Positions 8,656 through 17,059 of a DNA stretch of 64,000 nucleotides are shown piece after piece. The DNA comes from Nocardioides dokdonensis FR1436 (GTDB lineage: Bacteria > Actinomycetota > Actinomycetes > Propionibacteriales > Nocardioidaceae): assembly GCF_001653335.1 (NCBI RefSeq), contig NZ_CP015079.1, positions 2,666,001-2,730,000 of the forward strand. The letters run 5' to 3'. Numbering within the stretch: the first letter of the stretch is position 1; every line of letters begins with the position of its first letter. The position numbers were made by a program, and so were the translations under genes. Under the pieces are notes generated by a model. The model was not told where the DNA came from. It ran no database searches and saw nothing but the letters and a program-made list of their open reading frames with translations.

Positions 8656-9726
8656 ATGGACGTTGGAATTCTGCTCGTCGCGCAGAACTGGTACAAGGAC
8701 AAGTCGGACGAGGCCGTCTTCATGGACGAGGTCGAGATGGGCGTCGCCGCTGAGGAGGCTGGCTTCGACTCCGTCTGGTCCGCCGAGCACCACTTCGACG
8801 ACTACTCCATGCTCCCGGACAACTTCCAGGTGCTCTCCTACATCGCCGGTCGCACGAAGCGGGTCAAGCTCGGCATCGGCGCTGCCATCCTGCCCTGGAA
8901 CGACCCGCTGCGCGTGGCGGAGAAGTCCATCCTCCTCGACCACCTCTCCGGCGGCCGGGCGATGGTGGCCCTGGGTCGTGGCCTCGCCAAGGCGGAGTAC
9001 GACGCGTTCGGCATCGACATGAACGAGTCGCGAGCCCGCTTCAACGAGTCGGCCGACATGGTCATCAACGCCGTCAAGACGGGGGTCATCGAAGGCTCCG
9101 GGCCGCACTACCCGCAGCAGAAGATCGAGCTCCGACCGGCACCCAGCCCCGACCGTCCCTGGGACGACCGGCTCTTCGCCGCTGCGATGTCGCCGGACTC
9201 CATCCCCATCGCTGCCGAGCTCGGTGTGCGGATGATGACGTTCATGCAGTTCGACAACGCCACCCACGCCGGCTCGATCAACGAGTACCGCGAGATGTTC
9301 AAGAAGCACCACGGTGCCTACCCGGCGGCGCCGCTGGTCCAGGACTTCGTCTTCTGTCACGAGGACCCGGACGTCGCCGAGGCGATGGCGCAGCAGTACA
9401 TCGGTCAGTACTTCCTCAGCGTCATCAAGCACTACGACTTCGCTGGCGAGCACTGGCGCGCCACGAAGGGCTACGAGACCTACCAGGTCGGTGCGGACAT
9501 GATCCGTGAGGCCGGTATGGAGAACGCCGCGAAGGGGTACGTGCAGGCGAACATCCACGGCACGCCCGAGCAGTGCATCGAGCAGTACCGTGAGCGCCGC
9601 GAGATCTTCGGTTGCGACTACCTGGCGAACGCGGCCTTCTGCTTCGCGGGCATGCCGATCGAGGAGTCGATGAAGAGCATGCGCCTCTTCGGCGAGAAGG
9701 TGGTCCCCGCGCTCAAGGAGATGTGA
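8656..9726 (+). CDS. Luciferase-like (LLM class) flavin-dependent oxidoreductase
   Basis: A 356-residue TIM-barrel enzyme of the luciferase family, with GFDSVWSAEHHFDDY near residue 35, a VKLGIGAAILPWNDPLRVAEK strand and SGGRAMVALGRGLAKAEYDAFG. It differs clearly from the protein at 4047-5135 and has no adjacent reductase, so it may share that reductase or use F420. ATG at 8656 is set by AAGGAG 6 nt upstream. The gene stands alone, divergent from the PucR regulator, and ends at a strong hairpin, so it is probably transcribed singly under PucR control. Confidence 0.85.
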   Translation: MDVGILLVAQNWYKDKSDEAVFMDEVEMGVAAEEAGFDSVWSAEHHFDDYSMLPDNFQVLSYIAGRTKRVKLGIGAAILPWNDPLRVAEKSILLDHLSGGRAMVALGRGLAKAEYDAFGIDMNESRARFNESADMVINAVKTGVIEGSGPHYPQQKIELRPAPSPDRPWDDRLFAAAMSPDSIPIAAELGVRMMTFMQFDNATHAGSINEYREMFKKHHGAYPAAPLVQDFVFCHEDPDVAEAMAQQYIGQYFLSVIKHYDFAGEHWRATKGYETYQVGADMIREAGMENAAKGYVQANIHGTPEQCIEQYRERREIFGCDYLANAAFCFAGMPIEESMKSMRLFGEKVVPALKEM

Positions 9727-9755
9727 CCCGGGTCGAGCGACGACGCGGCACACGG

Positions 9756-9788
9756 CGGGAGGCCCGGACCGATGGTCCGGGCCTCCCG
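9756..9788. terminator. Strong stem-loop terminator
   Basis: A perfect 15-bp GC-rich stem with a 3-nt GAT loop, 29 nt after the luciferase-like gene. It faces the TetR gene that ends at 9860 on the opposite strand, so it may serve both directions. No T run follows, as is usual in high-GC actinobacteria. Confidence 0.75.
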
Positions 9789-9859
9789 TGCTGCCGCTCC
9801 GACCCTCGGGCTCAGACGTCGCGCTCGCGGTGGATCGGCCTGGAGGACCGGGCCCCGGG

Positions 9860-10465
9860 TCAGTGCGCGGGGGAAGCGGAGACTGTCGCCAGTGCCAGGT
9901 CGCAGTAGCGCTCGGCCATCTCCTCGGGGCTGGCCTCGCCGTCGGGCCGGTACCAAGCGGCGATCGAGTACCCCATGTTGATCACTGCCCGGGCAGCTTC
10001 GAGGGGGTGGGCCGTGCCGAACTCGCCGGTGGTCACGCCTTCTTCGACGAGGATGCGGAAGACGGCCTCCTGCTCGTCTCGCAGACCGATCACCAGCCGG
10101 CGCCCGCGGTCGTCGAGGCTCCGCAGCTCCGAGGCGCCGATGAGCGCCTCGGACCTCCGGGTGGTGTGGAAGAGGACCCACGTGCGCATGAGTGCGCCGA
10201 GCCGGGTCGCCGCGGTGGTCTCGACGGCGGCGACCGAGGCACGCGTCTGCTCGAGGATGTCTCGCATCGTCGACACCATGATGTCCCGCAGGATGTCCTG
10301 CTTCGCGGGGAAGTGGTGGTAGATCGACGCGACCGTCACGTCCGCGCCGCGAGCGATGTCACGCATCGAGGTGCCGTGGTACCCGCGCTCCGTGAAGTTG
10401 TGCACGGCCGAGGCGACGATCACCGCCCTGCCTCCGCGTGCCCGGGGTCGAGGGCGAGGCTCCAT
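9860..10465 (-). CDS. TetR/AcrR family transcriptional regulator
   Basis: 201 residues. The N-terminal helix-turn-helix spans about 12-58, including FTERGYHGTSMRDIARGADV and the SIYHHFPAKQDIL recognition-helix end typical of TetR. The C-terminal ligand domain is generic. ATG at 10465 is preferred because GCGGAAG lies just upstream, 16 bp after the acyl-CoA ligase stop; an upstream in-frame start at 10501 would overlap the ligase. It is probably co-transcribed with the ligase and a candidate to bind the palindrome at 12093. Ligand probably an acyl-CoA (inferred). Confidence 0.85.
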   Translation of the reverse strand: MEPRPRPRARGGRAVIVASAVHNFTERGYHGTSMRDIARGADVTVASIYHHFPAKQDILRDIMVSTMRDILEQTRASVAAVETTAATRLGALMRTWVLFHTTRRSEALIGASELRSLDDRGRRLVIGLRDEQEAVFRILVEEGVTTGEFGTAHPLEAARAVINMGYSIAAWYRPDGEASPEEMAERYCDLALATVSASPAH

Positions 10466-10481
10466 GGCTGCTTCCGCGGGG

Positions 10482-12044
10482 TCAGTTCTCAGGGCGGGCA
10501 TCGAGCTGCTCGACGGCCCAGGGACGCAGCTCGCGCTTGAGAAGCTTGGAGTTGGCGTTGCGGGGCAGCGGCTCCGTGCGGACGATGGTGACCCGCGGGC
10601 GCTTGTACGACGCGAGCTGGGCCGCGCACGCGGATTCGACGACGGCGCTGTCGAAGTCCGGATCGTCGGTCACGACCACCGCGACCGCGGTCTCGCCGAA
10701 CCGCTCGTGAGGCACGCCGACGACGGCGGCCTCGACCACGCCGGGCAAGGCGGTGATGACGTCCTCGATCTCACGCGGGTAGAGGTTGAGCCCACCGGAG
10801 ATGATCATGTCCTTGGTCCGACCGACGATCGTGATGAAGCCGTCCGCGTCGAGCTCGACGAGGTCGCCGGTGTGCAGCCAGCCGTCCCGGAAGGCCTCCG
10901 CAGTCTGGTCGGGTCGTTCGTGGTAGCCCACCATCGTGGCCAGGGACCGGACCAACAGCTCACCGGTGCCTCTGCGCCGGATCTCGCCGTCGGCAGCCCG
11001 GATGGCCAGATCGGTGTGGGGAAGGGCCCGTCCGGCCGATCCCTCGTGGTCGAACACCTCGTCGGCCATCAGCACGGTTGCGATGGTGGGGAACTCGGAG
11101 AGCCCGTAGCCCTGGCACACGTCGACGTCGGGGATGCCGCGGCACACTCCCTCGATGACCGCGCGGGGCACCGGCTCGGCCCCGGTGACGATCCACTCGA
11201 GCGCACTGGCCGAGAGACGCTCCATCAGCTCGGGGTGGGACACCAGCTCGCGCAGCAGGCTCGGGACGAGCATCACGTGGGTGATCCGGTCATGTTCGAC
11301 ACCTTCGACGATCGACTGCACCGTCATCCCCCCGGTGCGCCGGACCTCGGAGTAGCCGCCGATCCACACCAGGCCCAGGACGAGGTTGTGGAAGCCGGCT
11401 GCCCAGGAGAAGGACGGGATGACCGCGTAGCGCACCTGCGGCGTGAGCGAGAGACCCTGCACCTGACCGATGGCATTCCACAGCACGCCGTCATGGGTGT
11501 GCGTGGCGGCCTTCGGCAGACCGGTGGTGCCGGAGCTGTAGTAGAGGATGAAGACGTCGTCCAGCGCGGGGCCGACGTGGTCCGCGGGCAGTCTGCCGCC
11601 CACGACGTCGGGGTAGGCCGCTGTGCGGGCGTGGCGCGGGGCCGACGCGTCACCCACGACCACGACGGTCTCGAAGTCGACGTCGAGGGCCGCGACGCTC
11701 CGGCTGGCGATCTCGTCCATGACCAGGTGTCGCGCCCCGCTGTCGCGGCACACGTGATCGATCTCGGGACCGGTGAGGAGCACGTTGACCGGGACGCAGA
11801 CGGCTCCCAGGGCGGAGAGCCCGAAGAAGACCTCCAGCCACTCCAGCCGGTTCCCCATCATCACGGCGACCTTGTCGCCGGGTCGGACCCCGAGGTCGTG
11901 CATCCCGCCCGCGAAGCCGAGAGCGGCGTCGCGGAGCTCGACGAAGGTTCGGGTCCGGCCTTCGAACCCGACCGCAGCTCGGGCGCCGTAGGACGACTCC
12001 GCCGACCGGTCGAGGATGCCGAAGACATTGCGAGCCAGGGTCAT
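10482..12044 (-). CDS. AMP-dependent acyl-CoA synthetase/ligase
   Basis: 520 residues of the ANL superfamily. The A3 motif YYSSGTTGLPKA is at 168-179, the A5-type QGYGLSEFPT follows near 310-320, the A7/A8 hinge GWLHTGDLVELDADGFITIVGRTKDMIISGGLNLYP precedes the C-terminal domain, and the terminal lysine segment is NSKLLKRELR. It activates a carboxylic acid with ATP and CoA; the acid is unknown. ATG at 12044 is fixed by GGAGG 6 nt upstream and by the homologous start. Divergent from the SDR gene and followed by its likely TetR regulator. Confidence 0.9.
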   Translation of the reverse strand: MTLARNVFGILDRSAESSYGARAAVGFEGRTRTFVELRDAALGFAGGMHDLGVRPGDKVAVMMGNRLEWLEVFFGLSALGAVCVPVNVLLTGPEIDHVCRDSGARHLVMDEIASRSVAALDVDFETVVVVGDASAPRHARTAAYPDVVGGRLPADHVGPALDDVFILYYSSGTTGLPKAATHTHDGVLWNAIGQVQGLSLTPQVRYAVIPSFSWAAGFHNLVLGLVWIGGYSEVRRTGGMTVQSIVEGVEHDRITHVMLVPSLLRELVSHPELMERLSASALEWIVTGAEPVPRAVIEGVCRGIPDVDVCQGYGLSEFPTIATVLMADEVFDHEGSAGRALPHTDLAIRAADGEIRRRGTGELLVRSLATMVGYHERPDQTAEAFRDGWLHTGDLVELDADGFITIVGRTKDMIISGGLNLYPREIEDVITALPGVVEAAVVGVPHERFGETAVAVVVTDDPDFDSAVVESACAAQLASYKRPRVTIVRTEPLPRNANSKLLKRELRPWAVEQLDARPEN

Positions 12045-12092
12045 GAGGAGCCTCCGGGGACGGTTGCGGTGGATCGGCCGGAACACTATCCT

Positions 12093-12102
12093 AACGATCG
12101 TT
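12093..12102. promoter_or_regulatory. Palindromic operator candidate AACGATCGTT
   Basis: A perfect 10-bp palindrome in an AT-richer island (about 12085-12112) midway between the divergent ligase and SDR genes, continued on the right by CGGTTTAA. Short AACG/CGTT palindromes are common TetR-family operators, and a TetR gene ends the ligase operon, so autoregulation of both directions is likely. Confidence 0.55.
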
Positions 12103-12173
12103 CGGTTTAATGCAAGCGCCTGAATCAACTGGCGGTGCCGCAGCTGCCGGCCGCCCCGAGAGGACACAGCGAC

Positions 12174-12923
12174 ATGGAGCAGGACGAGTTCACCGGCAAG
12201 GTCGTCGTCGTCACCGGCGGCAGCCGCGGCATGGGTCGAGAGATGGTGCTTGCCTTCGCCGCGCGCGGAGCCCACGTGGTCGTGGCCAGCCGCAAGCTCG
12301 AGGCCTGCGAGCAGGTCGCCGCCGAGGTCGCGGACACCTACGGCGTGCGCGCGCTGCCGGTCGGCTTCAACGCCAGCTCCTGGGAGGACTGCGACCGGTT
12401 GGTCGACACCGTCTACGCCGAGCTCGGCACGGTCGACGTCCTCATCAACAACGCCGGTCTCTCCCCGCTCTACTCCAGTCTCGAGGAGGTCTCGGAGGCC
12501 CTCTTCGACAAGGTGATCGCCGTCAACCTGCGTGGTCCGTTCCGGCTCTCCGCCTCCATCGGGGCCCGGATGGCGGAGGGTGACGGCGGCGCGATCATCA
12601 ACATCGGCTCCATCGAGGCCATCCGGCCCCAGACCCACGCGCTCCCGTACGCCGCGGCCAAGGCCGGGCTGCACACGCTGACCGAAGGCTTCGCCCGGGC
12701 CTACGGACCCCGGGTCCGCGTCAACACGATCCAGGCGGGGGCCTTCCTCACCGACATCGCCGCCAACTGGCCCGAGGGCCTGCAGGAGGAGATGGAGCCC
12801 AAGATCGCGCTGGCCCGTTGTGCGCAGCCCCACGAGATCGTGGGCACAGCCCTCTACCTCGCCGGCGCGGCCTCGTCGTACACCACCGGCACCGCGATCC
12901 GGGTGGACGGTGGGTGGCAGTGA
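12174..12923 (+). CDS. SDR family NAD(P)-dependent oxidoreductase
   Basis: 249 residues, a classical short-chain dehydrogenase: cofactor motif TGGSRGMG (14-21), NNAG (92-95), catalytic Ser146, Tyr159 and Lys163 (YAAAK), and a C-terminal SSYTTGTAIRVDGGWQ. The Arg after the first glycine pair fits NADP(H) preference. It likely interconverts a hydroxy and keto intermediate or acyl-CoA. The ATG at 12174 is preferred over a GTG at 12135, since homology begins there and AGAGGA lies upstream. Confidence 0.88.
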   Translation: MEQDEFTGKVVVVTGGSRGMGREMVLAFAARGAHVVVASRKLEACEQVAAEVADTYGVRALPVGFNASSWEDCDRLVDTVYAELGTVDVLINNAGLSPLYSSLEEVSEALFDKVIAVNLRGPFRLSASIGARMAEGDGGAIINIGSIEAIRPQTHALPYAAAKAGLHTLTEGFARAYGPRVRVNTIQAGAFLTDIAANWPEGLQEEMEPKIALARCAQPHEIVGTALYLAGAASSYTTGTAIRVDGGWQ

Positions 12924-12948
12924 GCCTCCCGTGAACGCGGCGCGGACC

Positions 12949-12954
12949 TAGGAT
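12949..12954 (+). promoter_or_regulatory. Leaderless -10 element for the TetR gene at 12961
   Basis: TAGGAT is followed by exactly 6 nt and then the ATG, the actinobacterial leaderless layout; no Shine-Dalgarno is present. Confidence 0.6.
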
Positions 12955-12960
12955 GCGGTC

Positions 12961-13686
12961 ATGACAGCTGCCCGCGCCGACACGGCGTCGACGACCGGCC
13001 CGGACCGGGGGCACCAGCGCCGTGACGGCACCGGTGCGCGGGCCGAGCTGATCGCGGCCGCCGAGCGGCTCTTCGCCGAGCGGGGCATCGACGGGGTGTC
13101 GATGCGCGAGATCACCCGGGCGGCCAGCCAGCGCAACACCACGGCGCTGCAGTACCACTTCGGTGACCGCGACGGACTGCTCAAGGCCCTGGTCGACAAG
13201 CACATGGACCATGTCGCCGTGCGACGTGCCGCGTTGCTGGACAACATCGCCTCGAGCGACGGGCTCACGCTGCGCATGGGGGCGTCGGTGCTGGTGCAGC
13301 CGCTGGTGGCCAAGATCGTCGGTGACGACGGGGGGCCGGACTTCCTGCAGATCGCCGGCGAGCTCGTCAACCGCACCCAGCGCGTCGTCGACCCGGCCGA
13401 ACCGGTCGGCGGGATCATCTACGACCACCTGGCGAGCCTCGACCGGTGGTCGGAGACCTTCGAGGTGCTGATGCCGGAAGGATCGACCGGCGCGCCGTTG
13501 CACCGTCGGTTCGCCGTCATCCGGTTCGCTCACATCGAGGTCGGCCGACGAGCCCGGGTCGGCCCCCCGATCGACGTGCCGCTCTTCACCAGCCAGCTCA
13601 TCGACCTGGTGGCCGGGCTGCTGGGCGCGGAGGTGTCCACCGAGACCGCCCGGCTGCTCGCCGTGCGCGAGGAGTCGGACGCCTGA
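12961..13686 (+). CDS. TetR/AcrR family transcriptional regulator
   Basis: 241 residues. The N-terminal HTH lies at about 20-70 (AAERLFAERGIDGVSMREI... followed by TTALQYHFGDRDGLLKAL). An ALQYHFG ending instead of SIYHHF is seen in regulators of acyl-CoA and aliphatic catabolism. The start is the ATG placed 6 nt after a TAGGAT hexamer. It is convergent with the CoA transferase (12-bp gap) and may control the SDR or the CoA transferase-dehydrogenase operon. Confidence 0.85.
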   Translation: MTAARADTASTTGPDRGHQRRDGTGARAELIAAAERLFAERGIDGVSMREITRAASQRNTTALQYHFGDRDGLLKALVDKHMDHVAVRRAALLDNIASSDGLTLRMGASVLVQPLVAKIVGDDGGPDFLQIAGELVNRTQRVVDPAEPVGGIIYDHLASLDRWSETFEVLMPEGSTGAPLHRRFAVIRFAHIEVGRRARVGPPIDVPLFTSQLIDLVAGLLGAEVSTETARLLAVREESDA

Positions 13687-13698
13687 GTCCTGGTGGGG

Positions 13699-14790
13699 TC
13701 AGTGGGGCGGGCCGCCCCACGCCGCCAGCACGGTCTCCCACGACTCGGTACTGCCGATGCCCACGACTCCGGACTCGTCGTCCCGCATCCGGGGTGCCCT
13801 CCCAGCCGCCACGAAGCCTGCTGAATCGCGCGTGAGCGATCGTCGTGCCACGACGTGCGGGTGCTGGACGGCCTCGTCGAAGTCGAGGACCGGCGTGACG
13901 CACGCGTCGCTGCCGTCGAACACCGACTCCCAGTGGGCGCGCGGCTGGGCGCCGAACGCCACGGCGAAAGTGCTGCGCAGCTGGCCCCAGCGCGTGGTGT
14001 CGTCGCGGTCCGGGAGCGAGGCCGGTTCGAGGCCGAGTCCGGCCACCAGCAGCGCATAGAACTGCGGTTCGATGGCGCCAACGGCCATGAAGCCGCCGTC
14101 GGCGCACCGGTAGGTGGCGTAGAAGGGGGCGGCGCCGTCGAGCAGGTTGTTGCTGCGCTCGTCGTTCCACGTCCCGTCGGTGCGCAGCTCCAGGATGCCC
14201 GCCAGCAGCAGCGACGTGCCGTCGACCATGGCCGCGTCGACCACCTGGCCAGTGCCGGTCGAGCCCCGTTGCACGAGCGCAGCGAGGACGCCGGTGACGA
14301 GCAGCATCGAGCCGCCGCCGTAGTCCCCGACGAGGTTCAGCGGGGGCACTGGCTGCTCGGACGTGCCGATCGCGTGCAGCGCGCCCGTCAGGGAGATGTA
14401 GTTGATGTCATGACCGGCCATGGCGGCGTAGGGACCGTCCTGTCCCCAGCCGGTCATGCGCCCGTAGACGAGTCGCGGGTTGCGCGCGAGGGCGTCGTCC
14501 GGTCCCAGGCCCAGCCGCTCCATCACGCGGGGCCGGAAGCCCTCGACCAGCACATCGGCGACGGCGACCAGGTCGAGGACCCGGTCGCGGTCCGCCGGGT
14601 CCTTGAGGTCGGCGACGATCGTGCGCCGCCCGCGCAGGGTGTGCTCGTTGGCGTGGTGGTCCGTCGCCTGGCTCGGCCGCACGACCCGCACCACGTCGGC
14701 GCCGAGGTCGGCCAGCACCATGCAGGCGTGGGGACCCGGGCCGATGCCCGCCATCTCCACTACTCGGACGCCGGTCAGCGGCCGGCTCAC
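13699..14790 (-). CDS. CaiB/BaiF family CoA transferase (alpha-methylacyl-CoA racemase-like)
   Basis: 363 residues of the class III CoA-transferase family. The N-terminus SRPLTGVRVVEMAGIGPGP is the usual entry, and the catalytic aspartate is D128 within GHDINYISLTGAL. That wording matches alpha-methylacyl-CoA racemases more than formyl- or succinyl-CoA transferases. Either racemising 2-methyl branched acyl-CoAs or moving CoA to the substrate acid is possible. The GTG start overlaps the acyl-CoA dehydrogenase stop (GTGA), so the two form one operon. Confidence 0.87.
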   Translation of the reverse strand: MSRPLTGVRVVEMAGIGPGPHACMVLADLGADVVRVVRPSQATDHHANEHTLRGRRTIVADLKDPADRDRVLDLVAVADVLVEGFRPRVMERLGLGPDDALARNPRLVYGRMTGWGQDGPYAAMAGHDINYISLTGALHAIGTSEQPVPPLNLVGDYGGGSMLLVTGVLAALVQRGSTGTGQVVDAAMVDGTSLLLAGILELRTDGTWNDERSNNLLDGAAPFYATYRCADGGFMAVGAIEPQFYALLVAGLGLEPASLPDRDDTTRWGQLRSTFAVAFGAQPRAHWESVFDGSDACVTPVLDFDEAVQHPHVVARRSLTRDSAGFVAAGRAPRMRDDESGVVGIGSTESWETVLAAWGGPPH

Positions 14791-16067
14791 GGAGTGGTGT
14801 CCCCGGTGCCGTACAGAGCGCGGGCGCGTTCGACCTGCTGGTGGCGGATGTAGCTGGGGAACTGTGCCTCCTCGACCTCGAAGTCCTTGAGGACCTCGCG
14901 GGCCACGACCATCTTGTGGACCTCGGTCGGGCCGTCTGCCAGGCCGATGTGGAAGGAGTTGATGACCCACTCTGCGAAGGGCATCTCGTGGCTCAGTCCC
15001 AGGGAGCCGTGCAGGTGTAGCGCACGCGACGCGATGTCGTTGAGCACCCCCGGCATGATCGCCTTGACCGCCGAGACGTTCTTGCGGATGGACTTCCAGT
15101 CGTTGCCCTGGTCGGCGAGCCAGGCGGTCTCCAGGATGAGCAGGCGGAACTGACGCAGCTGCACCCAGGAGTCCGCGATCTTCTCCTGGACCATCTGCTT
15201 GCGGGCCAGCACCTCGCCCTTGGTCGAACGGGAGACCACGCGCTCGCAGGTCATCTCGAACGCGCGGGTGGCTTGGGCCAGCGTGCGCATCGCGTGGTGC
15301 ATCCGACCACCGCCCAGTCGGGTCTGGGCGATCGCGAAGGCCTGGCCGGGCCCGCCCAGCATCGCGGAGTCGGGTACCCGCACGTCGGTGAGTCGCAGAT
15401 GGGCATGGGTGTCGTCCGGCTCGCCGTAGAAGCCGTAGTTGTGCACGATCTCGATGCCGGGAGTGTCGGTGTCGATGATGAACATCGAGGCCCGCTCGTA
15501 GGGACTCTCCGCGTCCGGGTCGGTGACCACCATCATGATGTAGAAGGCCGCGGTCTCCGCCTCGGAGGCGAACCACTTCTCGCCGTTGATGACCCACTCG
15601 TCCCCCTCACGCACGGCGCTCGTGCGGAACAGCAACGGGTCCGCCCCACCCTGGGGCTCGGTCATCGAGAAGCAGGACACGACCTCGTTGGCCAGAAGCG
15701 GCTCGAGGTAGCGCTTCTTCTGGTCCGCGGTCCCGAAGTGGGCGAGGATCTCCGAGTTGCCGGTGTCAGGGGCCTGGGTGCCGAAGGTGATGGGGCCGAA
15801 CCGCGACATGCCGAACTTCTCGTTCATCAGCGCGAGCTTCAGCTGTCCGTAGCCGGGCCCGCCCAGCTCGGGCCCGAGGTGGCAGGCCCACAGGCCGCGC
15901 GCCTTGACCTCGGCTTGCAGAGGGCGGACCAGCCGGATGAACTCGGGGTCGTGGATGTCCCACTGGCTGCCGAGTATGTAGTCGAGCGGCTGCACCTTCT
16001 CGCGGACGAAGGTGTCGATCCAGTCGAGCTCCGGCTGGAAGGCGGGGTCGTTCTCGAAGCTCCACAT
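14787..16067 (-). CDS. Acyl-CoA dehydrogenase
   Basis: 426 residues, a full-length acyl-CoA dehydrogenase of the larger ACAD10/11-like branch. FAD contacts appear in CFSMTEPQGGADPLLFRTSAV and WVINGEKWFAS, and the C-terminal helical domain includes LHLHGSLGLSHEMPF. It makes the first double bond in CoA-thioester degradation. It leads the two-gene operon with the CoA transferase. ATG at 16067 is the natural family start. The preceding gap to the ddaH stop (16068-16246) contains an AT-rich stretch that probably holds its promoter. Confidence 0.9.
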   Translation of the reverse strand: MWSFENDPAFQPELDWIDTFVREKVQPLDYILGSQWDIHDPEFIRLVRPLQAEVKARGLWACHLGPELGGPGYGQLKLALMNEKFGMSRFGPITFGTQAPDTGNSEILAHFGTADQKKRYLEPLLANEVVSCFSMTEPQGGADPLLFRTSAVREGDEWVINGEKWFASEAETAAFYIMMVVTDPDAESPYERASMFIIDTDTPGIEIVHNYGFYGEPDDTHAHLRLTDVRVPDSAMLGGPGQAFAIAQTRLGGGRMHHAMRTLAQATRAFEMTCERVVSRSTKGEVLARKQMVQEKIADSWVQLRQFRLLILETAWLADQGNDWKSIRKNVSAVKAIMPGVLNDIASRALHLHGSLGLSHEMPFAEWVINSFHIGLADGPTEVHKMVVAREVLKDFEVEEAQFPSYIRHQQVERARALYGTGDTTP

Positions 16068-16246
16068 GCTGGTGTCCGGCCTGCTTCCTGTGGCGGACGG
16101 CGGCTCCGGGGGTCGGGCGCCGTCGGGCGTGTCGGGGTGGGCTCAGCGTGCCCGACGCCGGGGATCACAGTCAAGGCGGTTCACTCAATGATTGGCGCAG
16201 ATGACTTAAACACCTCATTCCGAAGGACTGCTCCGAGAGTCCGCCG

Positions 16247-17032
16247 TCACTGGGCCTCCAGGACGGCTGCCCCGCGCAGCCGCACGGACAGGCAGGTGAC
16301 GCAGCCCTCGAGCTTCTCGTACTCGCTCATGTCGACCGCGACCACCCGCAGCCCGCGCGCCTCGAAGAGCGCCCGGCTGCGCGGGGCGCTGGTGGACATC
16401 AGCACGGTGCCGGGGTCGAGGACCACGACGTGGGCGCCCGGCTCCTCCGGCACGGCCAGGTAGGACTCCCACACCGATGCGTCGTCGACGACCGGGTCCC
16501 AGCCCACGACGGTGCCGTCGGGCAGGGCGGTGACGGCCGACTTCAGGTGCAGCACCTTCGCCAGCGGTACGCCGACCACGCGGGCTCCGAGCGGAGCCAG
16601 CAGGGCCCGGAGCTGGTCGACGGCCCCCGGGGTGGTGCGTCCTCCGAGACCGACCCAGACGGTGCCGTCGTGCTTGAGCACGTCGCCGCCGTCGAGGGTG
16701 TCGGGCGCCTCCACGTGGGCGACGCGGTAGCCGAGCCGGCGCAGGGCGTCCTCGGTCGCCGGCGTCTCCGGCTTGCGCTCGTCGGCGCCGGGACGGGCGA
16801 TGACGGCGAGGTCGGCGTACACGACGACGGTGTCCTCGACAAAGACCGCGTCGGGGCAGTCGTCGGCGGGGTCGACCTCGACGGTCTCCCAGCCCTCGGC
16901 GTGCAGCGCTTCGACGTAGCCGTCCCACTGGCGCTGCGCCAGGTCGAGGTCGACGGGGGAGCGGTCGATGTGGGTCACGATGCCGTCGGCCAGTCGCGGA
17001 CCGGGACGGCGGACCAGGGCGAGCTTCCTCAT
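16247..17032 (-). CDS. ddaH: Dimethylargininase (DDAH-type amidinohydrolase)
   Basis: 261 residues of the guanidine-modifying (pentein) superfamily. Substrate and catalytic positions are visible: FVED (64-67), LDGGD (113-117), His162 in LHLKSAV, and the nucleophile Cys247 in EGCVTCLS. The spacing fits Nomega,Nomega-dimethylarginine dimethylaminohydrolase, giving citrulline and dimethylamine. Arginine deiminase and agmatine deiminase are longer. It is the last gene of the lrp-oxidase-ddaH series, 27 bp after the oxidase, in an amine-utilisation region. Confidence 0.82.
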   Translation of the reverse strand: MRKLALVRRPGPRLADGIVTHIDRSPVDLDLAQRQWDGYVEALHAEGWETVEVDPADDCPDAVFVEDTVVVYADLAVIARPGADERKPETPATEDALRRLGYRVAHVEAPDTLDGGDVLKHDGTVWVGLGGRTTPGAVDQLRALLAPLGARVVGVPLAKVLHLKSAVTALPDGTVVGWDPVVDDASVWESYLAVPEEPGAHVVVLDPGTVLMSTSAPRSRALFEARGLRVVAVDMSEYEKLEGCVTCLSVRLRGAAVLEAQ

Positions 17033-17059
17033 GAGGTCATCCTGCTCCCTGGGAGGCGC

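Noticed and set aside
10356..12110. Long plus-strand open frame opposite the acyl-CoA ligase
   Set aside because: The minus strand carries an intact ANL enzyme with all motifs; the plus frame is compositionally biased and motif-free.
16141..16246. Defined -35/-10 promoter for the acyl-CoA dehydrogenase operon
   Set aside because: The region is AT-rich and likely holds the promoter, but I cannot pick a hexamer pair with correct spacing.
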